From NCBI GenBank assembly GCA_965198725.1, contig CBDAPX010000001.1, positions 2,666,001-2,730,000 on the forward strand: 64,000 bases of DNA, read 5' to 3'. Made by a program: the position numbers and the translations under genes. The notes under the pieces were generated by a model that saw nothing but the letters and a program-made list of their open reading frames with translations, was not told the DNA's origin and ran no database searches. Positions 24,536 to 32,725 of this stretch are shown here, one piece after another; the first letter of the stretch is position 1; every line of letters begins with the position of its first letter. This DNA is from CBDAPX01 sp965198725. GTDB lineage: Bacteria > Pseudomonadota > Alphaproteobacteria > Rhodobacterales > Rhodobacteraceae.

Positions 24536-27268
24536 CTAGGCTTCGCTTTCGTCTTCGTCGCCCTGATCTGCAATCCATGCGACGCTGACGACTTGTTCCG
24601 CAGCACCGGTGTTGAACACCTTTACGCCACCGGCTGAACGGGAACGGAACGAAATACCGTCAACAGGAACGCGGATCGATTGGCCCTTGGATGTGGCCAG
24701 CATGATCTGATCGTCCATATCCACCGGGAACGACGCCACAACCGGCCCACCACGCATGCCCTTATCCATCGCAGTGACACCCATTCCGCCGCGTCCGCGC
24801 ACCGGATAGTCATGCGAAGAGCTGAGCTTACCAGCCCCACCTTTGGTGATCGTCAGGATCAGGTTTTCCGCCGCCGACATTTCGGCATAACGTTCTTGGG
24901 TGATCGCACTGTCGGCATTGCCGCCGTCTTCATCGCTCGTTTCCGCATCATCCGTCAGACCGGCCATGGCGCGGCGCATTTTGAGGTACGAGGCGCGTTC
25001 ATCCGGGGTGGCCTCAAAGTGGCGGATGACGGACATTGAAACCACTTCATCCCCATTGTTCAGCTTGATCCCCCGCACACCAGTGGAATTGCGAGAGTTG
25101 AAGACCCGCAGATCCGGAACCGGGAAGCGAATGGCACGACCGGCATCCGTGACCAGCATCACATCATCCTCTTCCGAACAGATCCGCGCGTTGATCAGGC
25201 GCATATCCTCTTCGTCGAACTTCATCGCGATCTTGCCGTTGCGCATCACGTTGGTGAAATCCGACAGGCGGTTTCGGCGCACCGTGCCCTTGTTGGTGGC
25301 AAAGACGATCTGCAGCTCTGCCCATTCCTTTTCATCCCGGTCGACCGGCATGATGGCGGCGATGGAGACACCTTGCGGGATGGGCCGGATATTGACGATC
25401 GCCTTGCCCTTAGCGGTCCGACCGCCTTGGGGCAGGCGCCATGTCTTCAGCTTATAGACCATCCCATCCGTGGTGAAGAGCAGAAGCTGTGTATGCGTGT
25501 TGGCGACGAAAAGCGTGGTTACCACATCTTCGTCCTTGGTTTGCATTCCGGCCAGGCCTTTGCCGCCGCGCTTTTGTGCCCGGAATTCGGCCAGTGGGGT
25601 GCGTTTGATGTATCCGCCCGAGGTGACCGTCACGACCATGTCTTCGCGTTCGATCAGGTCCTCGTCTTCCAAGTCGCCGGACCATTCGACGATTTCGGTC
25701 CGACGGGGCACGGCAAACTGGTCGCGGACTTCGCGCAGCTCGTCACCGATGATCGCCATAATACGGTCGCGGCTACCGAGAATTTCGAGGTATTCCTTGA
25801 TCTTACCTGCCAATTCTTCAAGTTCGTCGGTGACTTCCTTGACGCCCAGTTGGGTCAGACGTTGCAGCCGCAATTCCAGAATGGCGCGGGCCTGTGTTTC
25901 GGACAGGTTATAGGTGCCATCCTCGTTCATCTTATGGGTCGGATCATCGATCAGCTGGATATAGCCGGCGATGTCGGCGGCGGGCCAGCGACGGGTCATC
26001 AGCTTGGACCGGGCCTCTGCCGCGTCCGCCGAGGACCGAATGGTGGCAACGACCTCATCGACATTAGACACCGCAACAGCCAAACCGCACAGAATGTGGC
26101 TGCGCTCACGCGCTTTGCGCAGGTCAAACGCGGTGCGGCGTGCAACCACGTCTTCGCGGAAGTCGATAAAGCTGGTCAGGAACCGGCGCAGCGTCAGCTG
26201 TTCGGGGCGCCCACCGTTCAGCGCCAGCATGTTGCAGCCGAAAGAGGTCTGCATGGGCGAGAACCGGTAGAGCTGGTTCAGCACAACCTCTGCCGTGGCA
26301 TCCCGTTTCAGTTCGACAACCACGCGCACGCCGTTACGGTCGCTTTCATCCTGAACATGCGATACGCCCTCGATCCGCTTTTCGCGCACCGCTTCGGCGA
26401 TTTTTTCAATCATCGCCGCTTTGTTCACCTGATAGGGGATCTCGTCCACGATGATGGCATAGCGATCCTTGCGCAGCTCTTCGACCCGCGTTTTGGCGCG
26501 GATAATGACGCTGCCACGTCCTTCGAGATAGGCTTTTCGCGCGCCAGAGCGGCCGAGCATGACACCGCCGGTCGGAAAATCAGGGCCCGGCACGTACTCA
26601 ATCAACTGTTCGCTGGTCAAGTCCGGATCGTCGATCAAGGCCAGCGTGGCATCAACGACTTCGCCAAGGTTATGGGGCGGGATGTTGGTGGCCATACCAA
26701 CCGCAATACCACCCGCGCCGTTGACCAACATATTCGGGAAACGGGCCGGCAGAACGGTGGGCTCTTGGTCTTTGCCGTCGTAATTGTCCTGAAAATCGAC
26801 CGTGTCTTTTTCGATATCGGCCAGGATCGAGGCGGCGGGCTTGTCCATCCGCACTTCGGTATAGCGCATCGCGGCCGGGTTATCGCCGTCCATAGAGCCA
26901 AAGTTGCCCTGGCCATCCAGCAGCGGCAGTGACATTGAAAAGTCCTGCGCCATGCGGACCAGGGCATCATAAATCGCGCTGTCGCCGTGCGGGTGATATT
27001 TACCCATGACATCGCCGACAGGACGGGCCGATTTGCGATAGGATTTGTCGTGGGTGTTCCCGCTTTCATGCATGGCATAGAGAATGCGGCGATGCACCGG
27101 CTTCAATCCATCGCGCAGGTCCGGGATTGCGCGGGACACGATGACCGACATCGCATAGTCGAGATAGGCGCTGCGCATCTCGGCTTCGATGGCAACGGTG
27201 GGGCCGTCATAAACGGGCCGTTCCGGCAATTGATCTTCGTTTTCAGGGGTTTCCGGCGTATCGCTCAC
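24536..27268 (-). CDS. gyrA: DNA gyrase subunit A
   Basis: A 910-aa type II topoisomerase subunit that cuts and rejoins DNA to introduce negative supercoils. The catalytic tyrosine is Y136 in AMRYTEVR. The quinolone-resistance region reads YHPHGDSAIYD at 91-101, with S97 and D101 matching the sensitive E. coli S83 and D87. The GyrA box QKRGGKG and the C-terminal beta-pinwheel repeats distinguish it from ParC. The acidic C-terminus ends EDESEA. It converges with the MarR gene and is divergent from usg. Confidence 0.97.
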   Translation of the reverse strand: MSDTPETPENEDQLPERPVYDGPTVAIEAEMRSAYLDYAMSVIVSRAIPDLRDGLKPVHRRILYAMHESGNTHDKSYRKSARPVGDVMGKYHPHGDSAIYDALVRMAQDFSMSLPLLDGQGNFGSMDGDNPAAMRYTEVRMDKPAASILADIEKDTVDFQDNYDGKDQEPTVLPARFPNMLVNGAGGIAVGMATNIPPHNLGEVVDATLALIDDPDLTSEQLIEYVPGPDFPTGGVMLGRSGARKAYLEGRGSVIIRAKTRVEELRKDRYAIIVDEIPYQVNKAAMIEKIAEAVREKRIEGVSHVQDESDRNGVRVVVELKRDATAEVVLNQLYRFSPMQTSFGCNMLALNGGRPEQLTLRRFLTSFIDFREDVVARRTAFDLRKARERSHILCGLAVAVSNVDEVVATIRSSADAAEARSKLMTRRWPAADIAGYIQLIDDPTHKMNEDGTYNLSETQARAILELRLQRLTQLGVKEVTDELEELAGKIKEYLEILGSRDRIMAIIGDELREVRDQFAVPRRTEIVEWSGDLEDEDLIEREDMVVTVTSGGYIKRTPLAEFRAQKRGGKGLAGMQTKDEDVVTTLFVANTHTQLLLFTTDGMVYKLKTWRLPQGGRTAKGKAIVNIRPIPQGVSIAAIMPVDRDEKEWAELQIVFATNKGTVRRNRLSDFTNVMRNGKIAMKFDEEDMRLINARICSEEDDVMLVTDAGRAIRFPVPDLRVFNSRNSTGVRGIKLNNGDEVVSMSVIRHFEATPDERASYLKMRRAMAGLTDDAETSDEDGGNADSAITQERYAEMSAAENLILTITKGGAGKLSSSHDYPVRGRGGMGVTAMDKGMRGGPVVASFPVDMDDQIMLATSKGQSIRVPVDGISFRSRSAGGVKVFNTGAAEQVVSVAWIADQGDEDESEA

Positions 27269-27481
27269 GTGCTCTGCCCATCTTTTGTGCGCTTGCTATA
27301 TGTTGTTGTTACACTCTATCAGACTGCGCATATAAGGTGCAATGCCTCGCATCGCCCTGCATTGGCAGCCACGGGCTTCGCTGGCTAACACGCTGTTTTC
27401 TTTGCAAATTAATCTTTGTCAGTCAAAACTGGTCCCATAACAACAAAATCAGGAGCAGATATGGCGCAAAGTGAGACCTAA

Positions 27482-27730
27482 TTGATGTTGAAAGGCTATT
27501 GCCTGACGACGGCGGAATTCTTTTATCACATGCCGGATTACACGCATGTTCTGAACACCTTTGTCTGGCAGGACTATGATCTGGCCCCGGACCATCCAAG
27601 GTTGTTCGAATTCATCGATTTCTGGCAGCGTGAAATTGACGGCCCCCTGCATTCCGTTCGGTTTACCCATCGCAAAATGGTGTCCGCCGGTGAATGGCGC
27701 AATGTCACCGGCGAGTTTCATTTGCACTAG
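27482..27730 (+). CDS. Usg family protein with early in-frame stop
   Basis: The 82 residues match the short Usg family (GYCLTTAEFFYHMPDY, VWQDYDLAPDHPRLFEF, DFWQREIDGPLHSV), whose function is unknown. The best ribosome site, AGGAG at 27451, serves an ATG at 27461. From there the frame reads MAQSET and then TAA at 27479, and the Usg frame continues in phase directly as TTG ATG TTG. Thus codon 7 is a stop where a glutamate codon GAA would need one G-to-T change. Translation may restart at TTG 27482 or ATG 27485. Either a real nonsense change with reinitiation or a sequencing error. Confidence 0.75.
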   Translation: MMLKGYCLTTAEFFYHMPDYTHVLNTFVWQDYDLAPDHPRLFEFIDFWQREIDGPLHSVRFTHRKMVSAGEWRNVTGEFHLH

Positions 27731-27733
27731 GCG

Positions 27734-28687
27734 TTAAGCCGAACAGCTGGCCCCGCCGAGCACGCAGAACTTGGCACAATGCGGGTGATTGAGCGACACG
27801 TCGCGCTCTGCCTCTTGCAGCGTTGCGCCCATCTCGAATTCAGGAGAGTAGGGCAGCAGGGTGCAGGCCAGAACCGATGGCGATTGAGCGCCTTTGCGTT
27901 TCACAACCATGCGCGACGACGAACACATGATTGCCTCAGGCGATTTTCCCAAGATACCCCAACAAGCGGTTGTGATTTCCGGCACTTCGATCCGGGCGTC
28001 CATTTCGGGGAACAGGACCGTTTCACCGGGGTATTGCGCGTCAATGTCAAAACCATGTTCCGCAAAGAACGCGGCATAGCCGGCACGACTTTCCGTTTCG
28101 GTGTCCCCCCACAAGGATCGACCCGCTATCGCCATGTTGAACCCATGATCGCGCAGCCATTTCATGCCGGTTAACGTTTTGTCGAAACTACCAAAACCCC
28201 GTTCCTCGTCATGAAGCGCGGGACGGAAATGATCCACGGAAATGCGCAGTGTCAGCTTGTCACCATAGGTTTCCTGTAACTCCAGCAACCCGGCCTGCAT
28301 CGACTTGCGCATCATTGGGCGCATCGCGTTGGTGAGGATCAAAACCTCGTACCCCCGGGCCAGAGACGCCCGCGCCATATCGATCATCTCTGGATTCATG
28401 AAGGGCTCACCACCGGTGAACCCAATTTCCCGTACGCCCCAATTCCGCTCTTCCAATTGGTCCAGATAGGTTTCGACCTCTGCGGCTGTGATATAGACCA
28501 GCGCATCATTGGTCGGGCTGCTTTCGATATAGCAATTGACGCATTCGATATTGCACAATGTACCGGTATTGAACCAAAGCGTTTGCGGATTGGACAATGC
28601 CACCGTTGCACGTGTTTCGCCTTTGGCGGTCACAAAAGGGTCGTCAAACTTGCCAATGTTGGCGTTATTGGGGCCAAGGTCTTTCAT
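27734..28687 (-). CDS. Radical SAM protein of unknown function
   Basis: A 317-aa protein with the radical SAM cluster motif CNIECVNCY (CxxxCxxC, cysteines at about 45, 49 and 52), the GFTGGEP SAM-binding segment near residue 90 and a TIM-barrel core. The C-terminal part is rich in cysteines (CSSSRM, LACTLLPY, HCAKFCVLGGASCSA), suggesting a second iron-sulfur cluster like SPASM or twitch domains. ATG 28687 is preferred; a GTG at 28714 would add nine residues. It converges with usg. The substrate is not apparent and no peptide precursor is seen nearby. Confidence 0.8.
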   Translation of the reverse strand: MKDLGPNNANIGKFDDPFVTAKGETRATVALSNPQTLWFNTGTLCNIECVNCYIESSPTNDALVYITAAEVETYLDQLEERNWGVREIGFTGGEPFMNPEMIDMARASLARGYEVLILTNAMRPMMRKSMQAGLLELQETYGDKLTLRISVDHFRPALHDEERGFGSFDKTLTGMKWLRDHGFNMAIAGRSLWGDTETESRAGYAAFFAEHGFDIDAQYPGETVLFPEMDARIEVPEITTACWGILGKSPEAIMCSSSRMVVKRKGAQSPSVLACTLLPYSPEFEMGATLQEAERDVSLNHPHCAKFCVLGGASCSA

Positions 28688-28770
28688 CGTTACGTCCGGT
28701 ATGTTGCAGTGCACTGTATGTTGACGGACGCAGGCGGAAATAATAAGTCAGGTCATGCATACTGACACAG

Positions 28771-28811
28771 TTGTGATAGTCGCGCGTTCCGTTATTATGT
28801 TAGCGCATACA
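28771..28811 (+). promoter_or_regulatory. zwf operon promoter and LacI-type operator candidate
   Basis: TTGTGA (28771-28776) and TATTAT (28793-28798) are 16 bases apart. TGTTAGCGCATACA at 28798-28811 follows directly: 12 of 14 bases match TGTTAGCGCTAACA, the LacI-type palindrome with central CG reported for the central-carbon regulator CceR in Rhodobacter. Its position just downstream of the -10 box would suit repression. The ribosome site AGGAG follows before ATG 28826. Confidence 0.42.
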
Positions 28812-28825
28812 GGAGCTGATTTTCC

Positions 28826-30280
28826 ATGGTATCGCGCGTAATTCCTGTCGAGACATTCGACCTCGTTATCTTTGGCGGCACAGGCGATCTGGCACGCCGC
28901 AAAATTCTGCCGGGCCTGTTCCGGCGGTATTGCGCAGGGCAAATGCCCAAAGATGCGCGGATCATTGGCGTCGCCCGGTCGGAATACGACAAGGACGCCT
29001 ATGCGGCCTTTGTTGCAGAGGCCATTCGCGAGTTCGCCGGCGGCAAACCTTGTGATGACGGGACACTGGACGGGTTTTTGACCTGTTTGGATTACGTTCA
29101 AATTAACGCGAAAGGCACCGAGGGCTGGCAGGAAATGGCCGCGATGATGCGCGACGGCGTGGTGCGCGCGTTCTATTTTTCGGTGGCACCCAGTCTTTTT
29201 GGCGCTCTGGCGGAACGGATCGAATCAAATGGCATGCGCACCGATGCAACGCGCATTGTTGTCGAAAAACCCTTTGGCCATGATCTGGCCACGGCCAAAG
29301 CACTGAACGCGTCCCTGGCGGCCTATTTCGACGAGAGTCAGATTTACCGGATTGATCATTATTTGGGCAAAGAAACGGTTCAGAATCTGATGGCGGTCCG
29401 GTTCAGCAATGTCCTTTTTGAGCCGCTTTGGAACAGCCAATATGTCGATCATATCCAGATTACGGTGGCCGAAACTGTCGGTGTTGGCGGCCGAGGCGAA
29501 TATTACGACCGTGCCGGGGCCATGCGGGATATGGTGCAAAACCACCTGATGCAGCTTTTGTGCCTCATCGCGATGGAGCCGCCGTCGAAATTTGATCCCG
29601 ACGCGGTGCGTGACGAAAAACTGAAGGTCATTCGCGCACTTGATCCGGTCGAACCCTATCACATCGTCAGGGGCCAATATTCCGAAAGCGCCGATGACCC
29701 CAGTTACCGGGAAGCCGCTGGTGACGCCAGGTCGCGCACCGAAAGTTACATCGCGCTGAAAACCCAGATCAGCAATGGGCGATGGGCCGGGACGCCGTTC
29801 TATTTGCGCACCGGCAAAAAGCTTGTGGCGCGGTCATCGGTGATCAACGTGATGTACAAGCCGACGCGACACTCGATTTTCGGATCAGAGGCCGGGCAAC
29901 ATTCGAATGTTTTGTCGATCCGGCTGCAGCCGAATGAAGGCATTACGCTGCGGGTGACGATCAAGGAACCCGGACCCGGCGGGATGCGTTTGGTCGACGT
30001 ACCGCTCGATATGACCTTTGCCGATGCGCTGGATGAGGATGGCGGCGAGCAGGTCGAAGCCTATGAACGCCTGATCATGGATGTCATTCGCGGCAATCAG
30101 ACGCTCTTTATGCGCGGGGATGAGGTTGAGGCCGCGTGGGCCTGGACCGATCCGATTATCAAAGGGTGGGAGGCGCGCAATGACGTTCCCAAACCTTATG
30201 ATGCAGGCAGCACGGGACCCGGTGATGCGGATTTCCTTTTGCACCGAGAAGGTCGAAAATGGCAGAGGATCAACCCATGA
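28826..30280 (+). CDS. zwf: Glucose-6-phosphate 1-dehydrogenase
   Basis: A 484-aa enzyme that oxidises glucose 6-phosphate to 6-phosphogluconolactone with NADP. The dinucleotide motif FGGTGDLARRK lies at about residues 16-26, and the substrate-binding active-site signature RIDHYLGKE at 175-183. EKPFGHD is also typical. It is first in the operon zwf-pgl-pgi, which feeds the Entner-Doudoroff route. Its stop overlaps the pgl start as ATGA. Confidence 0.97.
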   Translation: MVSRVIPVETFDLVIFGGTGDLARRKILPGLFRRYCAGQMPKDARIIGVARSEYDKDAYAAFVAEAIREFAGGKPCDDGTLDGFLTCLDYVQINAKGTEGWQEMAAMMRDGVVRAFYFSVAPSLFGALAERIESNGMRTDATRIVVEKPFGHDLATAKALNASLAAYFDESQIYRIDHYLGKETVQNLMAVRFSNVLFEPLWNSQYVDHIQITVAETVGVGGRGEYYDRAGAMRDMVQNHLMQLLCLIAMEPPSKFDPDAVRDEKLKVIRALDPVEPYHIVRGQYSESADDPSYREAAGDARSRTESYIALKTQISNGRWAGTPFYLRTGKKLVARSSVINVMYKPTRHSIFGSEAGQHSNVLSIRLQPNEGITLRVTIKEPGPGGMRLVDVPLDMTFADALDEDGGEQVEAYERLIMDVIRGNQTLFMRGDEVEAAWAWTDPIIKGWEARNDVPKPYDAGSTGPGDADFLLHREGRKWQRINP

Positions 30281-30948
30281 ATCTTGTGGAATACGCAGAC
30301 CGCGACATGCTGGCAATTGATGTGGCCAGCAGCCTGGCCGGGGCCTTGGAAAACGCGCTGTTCAACCATGATTACGCGTCGCTGGCCGTGCCGGGGGGAA
30401 CCACGCCGGGCCCGGTGTTCGACGCGCTTTGTGCTGCGGACATTGATTGGTCCCGCGTGCACGTGATGCCCACCGATGAACGCTGGGTGCCGCATGACCA
30501 CGACCGGTCAAACGCGCGCCTGATAAAAGAGCGGCTGCTGACATCTCGGGCGGCGGCGGCGCAATATGTCTCGTTTTACAAAGACGGCGCTGACCCGCAC
30601 GCCGCCTTGCCGGATCTGGAAACGCAACTGGAAGCAGAGATGCCCATATCGGTTCTTCTACTGGGTATGGGTGGGGACATGCATTGTGCATCGCTTTTTC
30701 CCGGCGCGCCGGAACTGGGGCCAGCCTTGGCCCAGGATGCACCGATCCTGTCGGTTCAGAATCCGCCAACGCAGGATGAAACCCGCATATCGTTGAACGC
30801 GCCCTTCTTGAATGGTGCGATGAGCAAGCATCTGTTGATCACCGGGGATGACAAGCGGATTGCCCTGGAACGCGCAATGACGCTTCCGCCGGAAGAGGCG
30901 CCGATCAATGCGGTGTTGACCGACATGACTGTCCATTGGGCTGCTTAA
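30277..30948 (+). CDS. pgl: 6-phosphogluconolactonase
   Basis: A 223-aa enzyme that hydrolyses 6-phosphogluconolactone, the product of Zwf. SLAVPGGTTPGPVFDAL and VHVMPTDERWVP are the phosphate-binding and catalytic family segments, and LLLGMGGDMHCASLFPG follows. ATG 30277 overlaps the zwf stop; an in-frame ATG at 30259 would add six residues inside zwf. Coupling ensures matched amounts of the two enzymes. Confidence 0.93.
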   Translation: MNLVEYADRDMLAIDVASSLAGALENALFNHDYASLAVPGGTTPGPVFDALCAADIDWSRVHVMPTDERWVPHDHDRSNARLIKERLLTSRAAAAQYVSFYKDGADPHAALPDLETQLEAEMPISVLLLGMGGDMHCASLFPGAPELGPALAQDAPILSVQNPPTQDETRISLNAPFLNGAMSKHLLITGDDKRIALERAMTLPPEEAPINAVLTDMTVHWAA

Positions 30949-30958
30949 GGCAATTAAT

Positions 30959-32566
30959 ATGTTTGAGACTTTAAAGACACTCCGGGCCGCGCAAGGGGAC
31001 CGACACTTATTGGATTTGTTTGCGGCAGATCCTGATCGCGCATCGCAGTTTTCTGCGTTGACACAGGACATGCGGTTTGATTACTCCAAAACCCAGATTG
31101 ATGCAGAGGTGAAAGCCGCTTTGATCGCGCTGTGCGATGCCGTGGGTTTGGCTGAACGGCGCGATGCGATGTTTTCGGGGGCCACCATCAACGAAACCGA
31201 AGGGCGTGCTGTGTTGCACACGGCGCTGCGCAACTTGGACGGTGGTCCGGTCTATGTCGACGGCAACGATGTCATGCCCGATGTCCTTTTCACGTTGGAC
31301 AAGATGAGCGCCTTTGCCGAAGCCATCCGTTCTGGTGCCGTACAAGGTGCAGGCGGGCCGATTACGGATATCGTGAATATCGGCATTGGCGGTTCTGATC
31401 TGGGGCCGGCCATGGCGGTTCTGGCCTTGGCGCCGTACCATGACGGACCGAAATGCCATTTTGTGTCCAATGTCGACGGTGCCCATGTGTCCGACACGTT
31501 GCGCGGGCTTGATCCCAAAACGACGCTGGTCATTGTCGCGTCCAAAACCTTCACGACCATCGAAACTATGACCAATGCGCGCACTGCAAAAGCCTGGATG
31601 ACAGAGGGCGGCGGCGACCCGTCGCACCAATTTGCGGCCTTGTCGACGGCGGCAGACAAGACAGCCGCCTTTGGCATTCCGGACGAACAGGTTTTCGGTT
31701 TTGAGGATTGGGTCGGTGGACGCTATTCGATGTGGGGGCCTATTGGTCTTAGCATCATGCTGGCTGTCGGACCGGAGGCGTTCAAGGCGTTCCTGCGCGG
31801 TGGGCAGGCGATGGATACGCATTTCAAATCTGCCGATTGGGCAGAAAACCTGCCGGTTATGCTGGCCCTTGTCGGCATTTGGCACCATCAGGTTTGTGGT
31901 TACGGCACCCGTGCTGTTTTACCTTATGATCAGCGTCTCTTGCGACTGGCCGCATATTTCCAACAGCTGGAAATGGAATCCAACGGCAAACGCGTTGCAA
32001 TGGACGGAAGCGATCTGAGCTATCCTTCTGGCCCTGTGGTTTGGGGAGAGCCAGGTACAAATGGCCAACACGCCTTTTACCAGTTGATCCACCAAGGCAC
32101 CGCCTTGGTGCCGTGTGAGTTCATGGTCGCCGCAACGGGGCACGAAACCGACCTTGCGCACCATCACCGTCTGTTGGTCGCCAATTGTCTGGCCCAAAGC
32201 GAAGCTTTGCTGCGCGGTCGCAGCCTTGAGGCGGCCACGGCTTTGATGGCGGCGAAAGGGCTGACAGGGGACGAGCTGGACCGGCAGGCGCGGCACCGCG
32301 TGTTTCCCGGCAACCGACCATCAACCACATTGACCTATCCGCAACTGACGCCCTTCGTATTGGGCCAGATCATTGCGCTCTATGAGCACCGGGTGTTCGT
32401 CGAAGGCGTCATTCTTGGCATCAATTCGTTTGACCAATGGGGCGTGGAACTGGGCAAGGAATTGGCAACAGCACTGGGCCCGGTGATGGATGGCGACGCC
32501 GAAATTGGCGACCGGGACGGGTCGACGGTTGCGCTAATCGACTTCATCAAACGCCATGGCGGTTAA
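30959..32566 (+). CDS. pgi: Glucose-6-phosphate isomerase
   Basis: A 535-aa enzyme that interconverts glucose 6-phosphate and fructose 6-phosphate. Family signatures include GIGGSDLGPAM at about residue 140, SKTFTTIETMTNA for sugar-phosphate binding, WVGGRYSMWGPIGLS, and GEPGTNGQHAFYQLIHQG near 360. In this operon it lets fructose 6-phosphate from gluconeogenesis or fructose enter the Entner-Doudoroff pathway through zwf. It begins 10 bases after pgl. Confidence 0.96.
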   Translation: MFETLKTLRAAQGDRHLLDLFAADPDRASQFSALTQDMRFDYSKTQIDAEVKAALIALCDAVGLAERRDAMFSGATINETEGRAVLHTALRNLDGGPVYVDGNDVMPDVLFTLDKMSAFAEAIRSGAVQGAGGPITDIVNIGIGGSDLGPAMAVLALAPYHDGPKCHFVSNVDGAHVSDTLRGLDPKTTLVIVASKTFTTIETMTNARTAKAWMTEGGGDPSHQFAALSTAADKTAAFGIPDEQVFGFEDWVGGRYSMWGPIGLSIMLAVGPEAFKAFLRGGQAMDTHFKSADWAENLPVMLALVGIWHHQVCGYGTRAVLPYDQRLLRLAAYFQQLEMESNGKRVAMDGSDLSYPSGPVVWGEPGTNGQHAFYQLIHQGTALVPCEFMVAATGHETDLAHHHRLLVANCLAQSEALLRGRSLEAATALMAAKGLTGDELDRQARHRVFPGNRPSTTLTYPQLTPFVLGQIIALYEHRVFVEGVILGINSFDQWGVELGKELATALGPVMDGDAEIGDRDGSTVALIDFIKRHGG

Positions 32567-32592
32567 AGGCTTTATTGCAAAGCCTCAATTTC
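32567..32592 (+). terminator. Weak terminator-like hairpin after pgi
   Basis: AGGCTTT (32567-32573) pairs with AAAGCCT (32579-32585) around a five-base loop. The following CAATTTC is a poor U-tract, so termination is likely partial. Confidence 0.35.
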
Positions 32593-32725
32593 ATTGGCAC
32601 TTTGGTTGTCAGGGAGGAGACGTTGCGCGTCAAACATCTGGTGTCGACCGGGTGTTGGCGTGGACTATCTCTTTTCATCTAATGAAATTCGGCGCACAGC
32701 CGGAACGAACCAAAGGGGGTTTGCC

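Noticed and set aside
25373..26932. Plus-strand frame of 519 codons opposite gyrA
   Set aside because: It is the antisense shadow of gyrA; its composition reflects gyrA codons and it matches no family.
28688..28714. GTG start for the radical SAM protein
   Set aside because: The extra nine residues show no support and the ATG at 28687 is more likely, though the choice is not certain.
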